42,807 bases of DNA, from assembly GCA_021162685.1 (NCBI GenBank), contig JAGGYF010000031.1, positions 1 to 42,807 of the forward strand. The letters run 5' to 3'. Below the pieces are notes generated by a model. The model worked only from the letters and a program-made list of their open reading frames with translations. It searched no databases and was not told where the DNA came from. Each line of letters opens with the position of its first letter. Positions within the stretch are counted from its first letter, which is position 1. Origin of the DNA: Candidatus Iainarchaeum sp. (lineage in GTDB: Archaea; B1Sed10-29; WALL01). The translations under genes were made by a program, and so were the position numbers. This document shows positions 34,131 to 41,466 of this stretch, in pieces.

Positions 34131-35339
34131 TTGAATAGTTTCATTATGGAATTTTTGTTGGTGCTCGCTGTTATTGTTCTTGTATCAAAATTTTTTGGTG
34201 AAATTGCAGAGCGTTTGCAATACCCGAGTGTTTTGGGGTATATCATTGCTGGTCTTCTTTTCTCTCCTGTCCCTGCATTGGTTTTGGGAAAGCCGCTCAT
34301 ACCTCCCTCAAATGAGCTTGCGGTTTTTGGTGAACTTGGTGCAATACTCATTCTATTCTCTGCAGGAATCAGAGAGATAAACATAAACTTTCTTTTGAAG
34401 AACAAGGTGGCCTCATTTGCATCTTCAGTGTTTGGCTATATTTTCTCGTTTGCTATTGTGCTTTTTGTGGGTATGGGTTTGAAGAATATAAATAGTATTT
34501 TTGTTCTGACACCAGTTCAGCTACTCATCGCTGCAACTGCCTTTTCCATAACATCCATAACAACAAGTGTTAGGGCGCTGATAGACATTAAGAAGCTAAA
34601 TACAGATATGGGGAGAACTATCCTCGCATCATCTGTTATTGATGATATTCTTGGCCTTGTGTTGTTTGTTCTTATCTACAGTACATTAGCAGAATACCAC
34701 CTTTCCATAAGTAGTATATTGAAAATTGGTCTCTTTGCTGCAATCACCTTCCTTGTTTTTGTTATTGGGAGTAAAACCCTACCAAATGTTGTTGGGAAAC
34801 TCAAGAGTCTTGAGGTGGAAGAGGCACAGTTTTCTATTGCTTTCATACTGATGCTCGCCTTTGCGTACATGACGCAGCTCTTTGGGTTTCATGGTGTTAT
34901 TGGTGCTTTTCTGGCTGGCATGGTGATATCAAGAACTACACTGAAAGATAGTGGGTTTTCTGAGAAGCTAGCTTCTCTCACATATGGTATATTTGCTCCT
35001 CTGTTCTTTGCTTGGGTTGGGATGATGGTTAATCCCGTTTGCCTCACTTTTGTAATATTCCTTATAATTGCTGGTGTGCTTGCAGCAAACTTTATAGGTT
35101 CGTTCATTGGAGCGATTATTGGTAAGATGGACTCATTAAATGCTGTTGGTGTTGGTATTGGTGTTCTCCCAAGAGGAGGGTTTGATCTTATCATATTGGC
35201 AATAGCAAAAAGTTCAGGTATATTGAATGGTGTTGCATCAGATATTTTGTTTAATGCTGGTGTCATGCTTGCACTTGTTAGTATAATTATAACTCCTATT
35301 TTGTTCAGGATTGTTGTAGAAGGAAAAGAGCTGGAATAG
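34131..35339 (+). CDS. Cation/proton antiporter, CPA2 family (NapA/KefB-like)
   Basis: The protein of about 400 residues has around 12-13 hydrophobic segments. SVLGYIIAGLL near residue 33, GELGAILILFSAGIRE near 65, SSVIDDILGLVLFVL near 165 (an Asp-Asp pair as in the transport site) and FHGVIGAFLAGMVIS near 260 match CPA2 antiporters. It has no C-terminal TrkA-N domain. The start is TTG 34131, directly behind AAGGTG, or ATG 34146 fifteen bases on; I cannot decide between them. Confidence 0.9.
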   Translation: MNSFIMEFLLVLAVIVLVSKFFGEIAERLQYPSVLGYIIAGLLFSPVPALVLGKPLIPPSNELAVFGELGAILILFSAGIREININFLLKNKVASFASSVFGYIFSFAIVLFVGMGLKNINSIFVLTPVQLLIAATAFSITSITTSVRALIDIKKLNTDMGRTILASSVIDDILGLVLFVLIYSTLAEYHLSISSILKIGLFAAITFLVFVIGSKTLPNVVGKLKSLEVEEAQFSIAFILMLAFAYMTQLFGFHGVIGAFLAGMVISRTTLKDSGFSEKLASLTYGIFAPLFFAWVGMMVNPVCLTFVIFLIIAGVLAANFIGSFIGAIIGKMDSLNAVGVGIGVLPRGGFDLIILAIAKSSGILNGVASDILFNAGVMLALVSIIITPILFRIVVEGKELE

Positions 35340-35397
35340 GGTAAAATTCCACATGTTTTAAATAACTTGTTATTAATAAAATAGTGCACGTTGTTAT

Positions 35398-35472
35398 AGC
35401 GGGGTGGAGCAGCTAGGAGTGCTCGTCGGGCTCATAACCCGAAGGTCGTTGGTTCAAATCCAACCCCCGCTA
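35398..35472 (+). tRNA. Initiator tRNA-Met (anticodon CAT)
   Basis: The 75-base sequence folds with acceptor AGCGGGG/CCCCGCT, an anticodon stem TCGGG/CCCGA around CTCATAA, and T arm GTTGG/CCAAC around TTCAAAT. The A1-U72 pair and three G-C pairs next to the anticodon loop are the marks of an archaeal initiator tRNA. The discriminator is A, and no CCA is encoded. TATA-like runs lie at 35355-35384 and a T-rich stretch follows at about 35480. Confidence 0.95.
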
Positions 35473-35485
35473 CTATCCTCATTTT

Positions 35486-35791
35486 TTACTTCGTTCGCTT
35501 GAAGTGATAAAGAACTCTATCCAAATCTTGCACTTTATCTCCCTTTATAACTATACCCTCTTCTCTCAAGCGCCTTTTCTTTTCCCTTGCCCCTTTTGAA
35601 TATCCTCCTAGTCTGCCGTCTGACATGATCACTTTATAGCAGGGGTATTTATCTGGATATTTATTTGTTCTCAATAATGTTGCTACTGCTCTTGGTGATG
35701 TCTGCAATACTTCTGCAAGTTCTTTGTATGTTGTTATCTTTCCTTTTGGTATCTTAAGAAGGTAACAATTCAATCGTTCCCTTAGTGACAT
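35486..35791 (-). CDS. ogt: Ogt/MGMT-type alkyltransferase domain protein
   Basis: The 101-residue protein has IPKGKITTYKELAEVL, SPRAVATLLRTN and KYPCYKVIMSDGRLGGY, the DNA-binding and active-site parts of O6-alkylguanine transferases. The acceptor cysteine is kept in PCYKV, but the usual histidine of PCHRV is tyrosine, as I would expect in some archaeal homologues. The N-terminal ribonuclease-H-like domain is absent. It may repair alkylated DNA or act as an alkyltransferase-like protein. Confidence 0.85.
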   Translation of the reverse strand: MSLRERLNCYLLKIPKGKITTYKELAEVLQTSPRAVATLLRTNKYPDKYPCYKVIMSDGRLGGYSKGAREKKRRLREEGIVIKGDKVQDLDRVLYHFKRTK

Positions 35792-35812
35792 GGGCCCCCC
35801 TCACTTCCTGTA

Positions 35813-36031
35813 TTATTTTGGTTTTATGATTGTTAGTGCCCCATCCCCTAATTTAATAATGGTTACACTATCTTTTAATACTGGAGGTATAAACCTTCCC
35901 TTTCTATCATAATAACCATATATGTAATTACATATGGTTGCTGGGCTTAGTCCTGCTCTTCTGGCTATTTCTCTTATCCACAACCCATTTGGGTGTTGTT
36001 TTATTATATTTAACACACGCTCATGTGACAT
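35813..36031 (-). CDS. Small HTH DNA-binding protein
   Basis: The 72-residue protein begins SHERVLNIIKQHPNGLWIREIARRAGLSPATICNYIYGYYDRKG, a clear winged helix-turn-helix, followed by a short beta-rich part (DSVTIIKLGDGALTIIKPK). It is probably a transcription regulator. A candidate operator, TGAACA-C-TGTTCA (36114-36126), lies upstream. It is followed by the Ogt gene 21 bases on. Confidence 0.7.
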   Translation of the reverse strand: MSHERVLNIIKQHPNGLWIREIARRAGLSPATICNYIYGYYDRKGRFIPPVLKDSVTIIKLGDGALTIIKPK

Positions 36032-36113
36032 ATTCTATACCTCTTAGTCTGTTGTGTTATTATGAATTGTTCTTTGATATTGAAATAATATATGTCAAAT
36101 CAAATATTAATAT

Positions 36114-36126
36114 TGAACACTGTTCA
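36114..36126. promoter_or_regulatory. Palindrome TGAACACTGTTCA upstream of the small HTH gene
   Basis: Two six-base arms (TGAACA/TGTTCA) flank a central C, about 85 bases upstream of the HTH gene start and within the 164-base space before the next gene. An operator role is inferred only from shape and position. The rest of this space (36032-36195) is AT-rich, with promoter-like runs and no other feature that I see. Confidence 0.35.
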
Positions 36127-36195
36127 GTCATCATTTAATATTTATAATATCATCGTTTTTATAACTTCATGTTTAATTTCATGCATTCCTTTTCA

Positions 36196-36819
36196 TCATT
36201 TCACAGAAAATCGTGACAAAAATCCTTTTGCTTCATCAACATCTGGTTTGAATGGAAAATGTATACCCTTGAATAATTCACCATACTCTAATACCTTTTC
36301 TAGTAATTCAATTTCATCGTAATCAAGAGGAAGGATATACAAGTGAACCCTTAGGTCATCCCTTACTCCCTTATCAGATGCACACATAAGAAGGTTTAAC
36401 ATCTCCCATGTGAAATTTTTTGGTTTTTTGAAACGTGATAAAAAGGCATTTATTTCCAAATTAACGTCTGGTGGCGCATCTGGGAGTGAATAAATATTAG
36501 GTAATGTAGTGTTCTCACCTAAATATAAGAAATGGGTTTGGTACAATTCACTTACCTTTCTCGGGGTTGGCAACCTTCTCTTTTTTGCATCAATCTTTGA
36601 TAATATAATTGCCTTTTCCCATACTTCACCTTGATCAGGGGAGTATTTGAGTAGTATATTCTTATCCACTAAAGGAGAAAAAACCTCTCTTTTCAGCTTG
36701 TAAATTACTTTTCTCGGCTTCTTTGATATAAAATACCCTCTTTTCTGGAGCAGCCTAACAATGTTTACCGGAAGTATGGGGGCACCCTGGCCGCAGATAT
36801 TAATAATATCTACAATCAT
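36196..36819 (-). CDS. Unrecognised 207-residue protein
   Basis: I do not recognise this protein. Its N-terminal part (ICGQGAPILPVNIVRLLQKRGYF and KKPRKVIYKLKREVFSPLV) suggests a winged-helix-like fold. The rest is charged and helical, with a Pro-rich middle (NIYSLPDAPPDVNLE) and a final DVDEAKGFLSRF. It has no membrane segment. The gene stands alone with a TATA box at about 36843-36851, 29 bases before its ATG and framed by an inverted repeat, which suggests a regulated and perhaps self-regulating gene. Confidence 0.65.
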   Translation of the reverse strand: MIVDIINICGQGAPILPVNIVRLLQKRGYFISKKPRKVIYKLKREVFSPLVDKNILLKYSPDQGEVWEKAIILSKIDAKKRRLPTPRKVSELYQTHFLYLGENTTLPNIYSLPDAPPDVNLEINAFLSRFKKPKNFTWEMLNLLMCASDKGVRDDLRVHLYILPLDYDEIELLEKVLEYGELFKGIHFPFKPDVDEAKGFLSRFSVK

Positions 36820-36828
36820 AGGTTATTT

Positions 36829-36871
36829 TATGTTCTTATACAAATATATAAGTTTGTGTCCCAAGAACATA
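36829..36871. promoter_or_regulatory. Nested inverted repeats around the TATA box of the 36196-36819 gene
   Basis: TATGTTCTT (36829-36837) and AAGAACATA (36863-36871) are exact reverse complements. Inside them ACAAA (36840-36844) and TTTGT (36853-36857) form a second pair around a TATA run at 36843-36851. Nested symmetry centred on a promoter is typical of operators. Confidence 0.5.
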
Positions 36872-36993
36872 GGACTTAATCATTGTTCGCGCAACATATA
36901 AAAATACTATAATTATTGCAAAATATACCTATATACCACCAATCTTAAATATGAAAAGTTATACAATAAACACAAAAACAAGGGTTGTTTGCT

Positions 36994-37749
36994 ATGAAAA
37001 AGGTAGCAGTTGTATTCAAAAAGGAGTTCCCACGCTCAATGAAAGAGAAGATACAGAAGGAGATAAAAAGAGCAGGATTTAGTATATCAAAAGATTTTGA
37101 TTTTGTTATTGTTTTTGGCGGGGATGGCACAATATTTGAGACAGAGATGTCAAAAGCCAGAGGAAAGCCAATATTAGCGCTAAATGCAGGAGATCTGGGC
37201 TTTTTAACACAAGGAGAAGCAACAGATATAAGGAAAGTACTCTCAGCTGTGAAGAAAAACGATTTCTTCATAGAGGAGAGGGCCAAGCTCTACCTCTCTG
37301 TAAACCACAAAAAACAGGCAGAAGCCCTAAATGATATATATATAACAAGCGCGATACCTGGGAAAGCGATAAGGGTTGAGGTAGGAGTAGACACAAAGAA
37401 CATCTGCTCCTTGATATGTGATGGAGTTCTTGTCTCAACACCAACTGGGTCAACAGGATATAATATATCAGCAGGGGGCAGCATTATAGAGCCGCGATGT
37501 AAGGTTATAAGTATAACCCCAGTAAACCCCCATATCTCCTCTATAAAACCCATAGTAATAGATGATGAGCATGAGATACAGATAAGGGCAAAACAGAACA
37601 CTAAAATAGTAGGAGTAATAGATGGTATAAAAGAGGTGCAGATAAAACCAAATGCACTAATAACCATAAAGAAGTCTAAGAATACAGCAAAATTCATAAA
37701 AATAGGGAAAACGACATATTTTGATAAGATCAACAAATACTTTACCTAG
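36994..37749 (+). CDS. nadK: NAD kinase
   Basis: NadK phosphorylates NAD to NADP. The protein has the family motif FGGDGTIFE near residue 48, NAGDLGFLTQ, DGVLVSTPTGSTGYNISAGGS and PVNPHISSIKPIV, all standard. I choose ATG 36994 (MKKVAVVFKKE, 251 residues) over a TTG at 36985. A TATA-like CTTAAATATG is at about 36944-36953. Its end overlaps the convergent PRC-barrel gene by eight bases. Confidence 0.94.
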   Translation: MKKVAVVFKKEFPRSMKEKIQKEIKRAGFSISKDFDFVIVFGGDGTIFETEMSKARGKPILALNAGDLGFLTQGEATDIRKVLSAVKKNDFFIEERAKLYLSVNHKKQAEALNDIYITSAIPGKAIRVEVGVDTKNICSLICDGVLVSTPTGSTGYNISAGGSIIEPRCKVISITPVNPHISSIKPIVIDDEHEIQIRAKQNTKIVGVIDGIKEVQIKPNALITIKKSKNTAKFIKIGKTTYFDKINKYFT

Positions 37750-38089
37750 TCCTACCAAGAAGGCTTCGTGATGTTCTTCTCATCGTTCCCATAGCCGGCT
37801 TTCTGTATCCTCTTCTTTCTGCTTCTATCTCTCCTTCTTCTGGCATCACATTCTTTCCTTTTCCTACAATAATGATATCCCCAACAGCAACAACATTCCT
37901 ATACAAAACACTCTTTTCTCTGAGGACTTCTTTTGCCTTCTCCTTTGAGATTGATCTCAGAGGTTCTGTTGTCAGACGCACGATCTTTCCTGTTTCAAGG
38001 TTTAGTATTATGTCATTTACTTTTCCAATATACCTTGCATCATCATTGTATATGTCCATGCCATAGAGCTCTGATATATACATTGCCAT
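37742..38089 (-). CDS. PRC-barrel domain protein
   Basis: The first 80 residues form a PRC barrel (ISELYGMDIYNDDARYIGKV, DIILNLETGKIVRLTT, VVAVGDIIIVGK). The tail is basic and Arg-rich (RRGYRKPAMGTMRRTSRSLL). Archaeal PRC-barrel proteins include cell-division and RNA-related members; the role here is unknown. GGGGTGG precedes the ATG. Confidence 0.85.
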   Translation of the reverse strand: MAMYISELYGMDIYNDDARYIGKVNDIILNLETGKIVRLTTEPLRSISKEKAKEVLREKSVLYRNVVAVGDIIIVGKGKNVMPEEGEIEAERRGYRKPAMGTMRRTSRSLLGRTR

Positions 38090-38161
38090 TTTTCCACCCC
38101 AAACTATTAATATCAGTAACTAATTAATTCGTTGGGGTATTTAAACCTTATAGATGGTTTT

Positions 38162-38836
38162 ATGGATATATATGATATCAAAATAGGAGATAAACACATA
38201 AGAATAGTGGGCACTGGCCATGTAATAAAACAATCCATCAAAACAATAGAAAAGGCAATAGAGGAATTTAACCCAGAGGTCATATGTGTTGAGCTTGACA
38301 TGTTCAGAGTAATTAACATGAGGAAAAAAAGAAAACCATCAATAAAACAAGCAGTATCAGGCAGAAACAAGCTTCAAAATATTATCTATTTCTTGCTTTT
38401 CTCTTTGCAGAAAAGGGCAGGAAAAACAATGGGAATGAAGCCAGGTGCAGATATGATGTATGCTATAAATGAGGCAAGGAGAAGGGGGATACCCATCTTC
38501 CTCATTGATAGAGACATAAGGGAAACAATGGAAGATATGATGAAATCTATGTCCTTTTTAGAGAAAATGAGACTCATAAAAGCAATATTTCTTGGGTTTT
38601 TTGAAATGGGAGACAAAGAAGCGATTTCTACTGTCGTAGACCAAAAAGAGGAGATTATGAGAGAGTTTAAAAAGGAATTTCCCTCTTTGTACTACGTGCT
38701 TGTGACAAAACGCAACAGATATATTGCAGAAAACATACTCTCGCTTCCTAACAAGCGCATAATGGTAGTTATTGGTGCTGGTCATGTACCTGGTGTAATA
38801 CGTAATATACAGTCAAGAAAGCGTAAGTTTACGTAA
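38162..38836 (+). CDS. TraB/PrgY-like family protein (short form)
   Basis: The 224-residue protein begins MDIYDIKIGDKHIRIVGTGH and has VIKQSIKTIEKAIEEFNPEVICVELD, then INEARRRGIPIFLIDRDI and MVVIGAGHVPGVI, the TraB/PrgY pattern. TraB relatives are thought to be membrane-linked proteases or chelatase-like. Longer archaeal members have C-terminal membrane segments, which are missing here. The chosen ATG lies about 20-24 bases after a TATA-like TATTTAAAC (38138-38146), so the mRNA may be leaderless; a TTG at 38132 is an alternative. Confidence 0.82.
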   Translation: MDIYDIKIGDKHIRIVGTGHVIKQSIKTIEKAIEEFNPEVICVELDMFRVINMRKKRKPSIKQAVSGRNKLQNIIYFLLFSLQKRAGKTMGMKPGADMMYAINEARRRGIPIFLIDRDIRETMEDMMKSMSFLEKMRLIKAIFLGFFEMGDKEAISTVVDQKEEIMREFKKEFPSLYYVLVTKRNRYIAENILSLPNKRIMVVIGAGHVPGVIRNIQSRKRKFT

Positions 38837-38854
38837 ACTTTACGTAAAGTTTAC
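38833..38854. terminator. 22-bp perfect palindrome between convergent genes
   Basis: The palindrome is centred on TTTACGTAAA and overlaps the last bases of the TraB-like gene. An overlapping 16-bp palindrome, AAGTTTACGTAAACTT, lies at 38825-38840. Its place between two convergent genes fits a two-way terminator hairpin. A protein-binding site is also possible, because GTTTACGTAAC recurs at 39585-39595. Confidence 0.5.
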
Positions 38855-38858
38855 ATAT

Positions 38859-39548
38859 CTACATAGCAATGATCTGGTATTTTGTTCGTCTCCCTTTCTT
38901 AATACTCCTCACATATCCTGCTTCTTGCAATGCCTTCAACCTCTCCCATATATACTGCCTTGTATAACCCACTCTATCAACAAGCTCCAATGTGCTTAGT
39001 TCCTCTTTAGCAAGCGCATCCAATATCTTCTTATCTGCTTCTAATAATTCAATTGTTTGTTCTACATGTGTCAACTCCGTAATATCTTGTGTCAGTTGAC
39101 GTGTCGTATTGTCAATTTGACGTGTCAACTCTGCTTTTCGCTCCTCCAGTTCCCTTATCCTATCATTGATATCCACAATCCCTGACAAGATCCTATCCTC
39201 CTTGACTATGTCTTCATTTATTAATGCCTTTATATCCTCTAAATCGTGCTTTTTGGCCATATCTTCCCCAATAACGTCCAATTTTTCGTTTATAGACCTA
39301 TATAACTCCTCTAACTTGCTTATTCTGTCTTGGATTGTTAGTAGAGGATGTTCAACAGCAGGCGAGTAAACCCTCTGTTCTGGAGCATTTAACGATTCTA
39401 ATGCAATTGTTTGCTCTTTAATTCCAGAAATAAGCTCCTTTTTTTTATTCACCTGTATTTCTTCCTCTTTTCTGTGTTTTAAAGGCTCTTCTTCATTTTT
39501 CTTTTCTTCGCTTCTCTTCTTCTTAAGCAGCCATGACAAGAAACCCAT
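38859..39548 (-). CDS. Coiled-coil protein with C-terminal winged helix
   Basis: The 229-residue protein has a short N-terminal hydrophobic and basic patch (GFLSWLLKKKRSEEKK) that could touch a membrane. A long coiled coil follows (about 70-170, with ISKLEELYRSINEKL and RIRELEERKAELTRQID). It ends in a winged helix (TLELVDRVGYTRQYIWERLKALQEAGYVRSIKKGRRTKY). I know no exact family. A DNA-binding tail on a coiled coil suggests a regulator or a DNA-organising protein. Its promoter carries paired operator-like boxes, and similar boxes recur inside the gene. Confidence 0.75.
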   Translation of the reverse strand: MGFLSWLLKKKRSEEKKNEEEPLKHRKEEEIQVNKKKELISGIKEQTIALESLNAPEQRVYSPAVEHPLLTIQDRISKLEELYRSINEKLDVIGEDMAKKHDLEDIKALINEDIVKEDRILSGIVDINDRIRELEERKAELTRQIDNTTRQLTQDITELTHVEQTIELLEADKKILDALAKEELSTLELVDRVGYTRQYIWERLKALQEAGYVRSIKKGRRTKYQIIAM

Positions 39549-39558
39549 GTGTATATTA

Positions 39559-39613
39559 TGTCAGTTGACATATTTAATCATTTAGTTTACGTAACCTTAC
39601 ATGTCAACTGACG
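39559..39613. promoter_or_regulatory. Paired TGTCA/TGACA boxes and a TTTACGTAA palindrome in the promoter
   Basis: TGTCAGTTGACA (39559-39570) and TGTCAACTGACG (39602-39613) are near-palindromes 43 bases apart, about four helical turns. GTTTACGTAAC (39585-39595) lies between them. A TATA-like run on the minus strand (about 39571-39579) sits next to the first box, 27 bases before the ATG of the coiled-coil gene. The layout suggests a repressor or autoregulator site. Confidence 0.55.
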
Positions 39614-39643
39614 TATTTATTATTACATCAAATATAATAAGAA

Positions 39644-39943
39644 CTCTCACTTTTAATGTTTTTGGGCCATTTTTACATTTTCTACCCTCTTCTCTCACTT
39701 TTTTGGTATGCTCCCTCACTTCTCTCACTTTTCCTGTATGTGAATACCGGAAGTAAACCCCTTGGTTAGAACTCTCACTTTTTCTATTTCCCCAAGGAAC
39801 TCTCACTTTTTAGGCCTTTATTTTCTATCTCCCCTTGCTTACTCTCTCCTTTTTAATGTTTGATGTATGGATCTCTCACTTTTTTGTGATGGCCTGTGGC
39901 ATGTTTAGTGGTAGGGATCTCGTTGCCGAGAACTCTCACTTTT
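39644..39943 (+). repeat. Array of seven CTCTCACTTTT repeats in a gene-free region
   Basis: The 11-mer CTCTCACTTTT occurs exactly at 39644, 39692, 39722, 39772, 39800, 39873 and 39933. Degenerate copies are near 39714 and 39844. Four copies are preceded by AA and most are followed by more T. Spacings are 48, 30, 50, 28, 73 and 60 bases; copies 1, 3 and 5 are exactly 78 bases apart. The spacers are unrelated apart from AATGTTT after two copies and CCTTGG/CCAAGG arms around the fourth. The array fills most of a 546-base space between two divergent winged-helix genes. Confidence 0.85.
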
Positions 39944-39983
39944 TTTAGGTAGGAGAAGAGCCCCAAAAACGTATAACCAAATA

Positions 39984-40075
39984 ATCCTTTTATAAAATAT
40001 ATAATATAATATACATCTTATATAAGACATTTCTGAAAGAAACCTTTATAAATATCCTTTTACAAAGTATATAAC
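39984..40075 (+). repeat. Imperfect direct repeat in the promoter of the 40095 gene
   Basis: ATCCTTTTATAAAATATATA (39984 onward) recurs as ATCCTTTTACAAAGTATATA (40054 onward), 70 bases apart. A further TATA-like run, CCTTTATAAATATCC, lies just before the second copy. This may be a duplicated promoter or a pair of binding sites ahead of the winged-helix gene at 40095. Confidence 0.5.
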
Positions 40076-40094
40076 AAAAAACAATGGTGGGTGT

Positions 40095-40364
40095 ATGGAG
40101 CCTGAATTTTTTATAAGAACAAAGCCAGTAAGGGCATTAGTTGCCTTATCTGACAAAAATAGGGAATGGTACGCACATTTATTGGCAAAGGAGATAGATT
40201 GTACCTATGCACATCTAATAAAGCTTTTAGATACCATGGCTGAAGCAAACATAGTAATATTTGAGAGAGAGGGAAGGATAAAGAAGGTAAAACTGACAGA
40301 ATTTGGAGAAGAGTTAGCACATGATTTTGAGACAGTTTTGAGGAGATTAGAAAAGATAAAATAG
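40095..40364 (+). CDS. Small winged-helix protein
   Basis: The 89-residue protein has PVRALVALSDKNREWYAHLL, AKEIDCTYAHLIKLLDTMAE and IVIFEREGRIKKVKLTEFGEEL, a classic MarR-like winged helix with a C-terminal helix. It is probably a transcription regulator. GGTGG lies seven bases before the ATG. It diverges from the coiled-coil gene across the repeat array. Confidence 0.75.
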   Translation: MEPEFFIRTKPVRALVALSDKNREWYAHLLAKEIDCTYAHLIKLLDTMAEANIVIFEREGRIKKVKLTEFGEELAHDFETVLRRLEKIK

Positions 40365-40428
40365 AAAAATATACCGAGAAAAAGAGTTTTGGAAAATACC
40401 AAAATGTTTGGTAAAACATTATTGCAAA

Positions 40429-40632
40429 TCATTGCTGTGCCATGTAAGAGATTGTTATAAAACCCACCCATACTGGGGCGAGGACAGGCAGAATAGTGGT
40501 TATTGGAATGTTAAGAAGGTGGAGAATAACCCCTAATACGAATGAGATCACCGTGCTTATACCAATAGAGAGCAGAATAGAAGTATCCCTCCTATGTGGA
40601 GGGTGCGGAGGGTGAGGCGGTTTTGGTGGCAT
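40429..40632 (-). CDS. Small membrane protein with Pro/His-rich N terminus
   Basis: I do not recognise this 67-residue protein. It starts PPKPPHPPHPPHRRD, a Pro/His repeat that could bind metal or partners, followed by two hydrophobic segments (about 18-40 and 44-62). It starts two bases after the 40634-41104 gene stop and is the last gene of a three-gene minus-strand set. Confidence 0.6.
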   Translation of the reverse strand: MPPKPPHPPHPPHRRDTSILLSIGISTVISFVLGVILHLLNIPITTILPVLAPVWVGFITISYMAQQ

Positions 40633-40633
40633 A

Positions 40634-41104
40634 TTAAACCCCTATTGCAATAATTGATAAAACCAATATCTCCTCTTCTTCTGGCTTAAGATCAAAAAAT
40701 TCCCCCTCAATGCCCTTTCCAAGATTTGAGAGTAGTGGTATGTATACACCAATAGAACGCAATCTCCCAATGGCCTTATGGTTCTTCATAATCTTGAACT
40801 CCTGGGTGAATAATGTCTCATGTTCATGTATATCAAATAACTTCTTCGCCTTTCTGAATACATCAAAATGCGTCATAATCCCTATTCTCTCATAAACCGA
40901 GCCAATATACTCTCCTTGCTTGTATATTTTTGCATTCCTCACTATTATACCTGACCTCACAATAGTGTAATGTGTATCAAACCAATCCACTTCAAGAACA
41001 TCTTTGTAAAATGGCCGCTCTATTCGTATGATCTCAGTAGAGCTCCCCCTCCTTATCTTCATCAATGCTCCCTTCAATCCAGCACTTAGTTCAAAACTTA
41101 CCAT
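40634..41104 (-). CDS. Unrecognised 156-residue beta-rich protein
   Basis: I do not recognise this protein with confidence. It is rich in short beta strands (YTIVRSGIIVRNAKIYKQGEYIG, TLFTQEFKIMKNHKAIGRLR) and ends with a hydrophobic helix (EEILVLSIIAIGV). This recalls LURP-one/Tubby-like scramblase folds, but the similarity is only by eye. It lies between a winged-helix gene and the Pro/His-rich membrane protein, with spaces of five and one bases. Confidence 0.6.
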   Translation of the reverse strand: MVSFELSAGLKGALMKIRRGSSTEIIRIERPFYKDVLEVDWFDTHYTIVRSGIIVRNAKIYKQGEYIGSVYERIGIMTHFDVFRKAKKLFDIHEHETLFTQEFKIMKNHKAIGRLRSIGVYIPLLSNLGKGIEGEFFDLKPEEEEILVLSIIAIGV

Positions 41105-41109
41105 CTATA

Positions 41110-41466
41110 TCAGCTCACCGGCGTTTTCCACCTCTTTATGAAACTTTGCCAGATATCTGCCATTTCTTGGCATCTATTGGCAAATTGTTCGGATAATATC
41201 CATTCTCCATCTACCTTTGTTATCATACCAGCATCCCTGAGCTTATCAATCATTGTGTAGTATTCCTGGTGCGTACATCCAAATTCTTTTTGTAGGGCTT
41301 CCCATTCCTTTGCTGGTATTCTCTTCCTCTTTATAAGCGCATAGATGAATGATTCTGCTTTTTGGCTCAATTCTGGCTTTCTGTAGAACAAGCCCTCTAG
41401 TATTGTTCTTAGGTCAGGGATACGTTCCCTTGCTTTGATCTTTATGGTTGTCTCGTACTTTGCCAT
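41110..41466 (-). CDS. Winged-helix-like protein
   Basis: The 118-residue protein has an N-terminal charged stretch, then SQKAESFIYALIKRKRIPAKEW, LQKEFGCTHQEYYTMIDKLRDAGMITKVDGEWILS, which looks like a winged helix, and a final Trp-rich helix (ADIWQSFIKRWKTP). It heads the three-gene minus-strand set. GTGGTGG lies before the ATG and a TATA-like run is at about 41493-41503. Confidence 0.65.
   Translation of the reverse strand: MAKYETTIKIKARERIPDLRTILEGLFYRKPELSQKAESFIYALIKRKRIPAKEWEALQKEFGCTHQEYYTMIDKLRDAGMITKVDGEWILSEQFANRCQEMADIWQSFIKRWKTPVS

Noticed and set aside
39597-39806. 69-residue minus-strand reading frame across the repeats
   Set aside because: Its repeated KVRE-type segments come from the reverse complement of the intergenic repeat, and it covers the operator-like boxes; no ribosome binding site fits.
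39644-39943. CRISPR array
   Set aside because: The repeat is only 11-14 bases and spacing varies from 28 to 73 bases, with no Cas genes nearby.
39549-40094. Chromosomal replication origin
   Set aside because: The iteron-like repeats are suggestive, but no orc1/cdc6 gene or origin recognition box was seen, so I do not call it.
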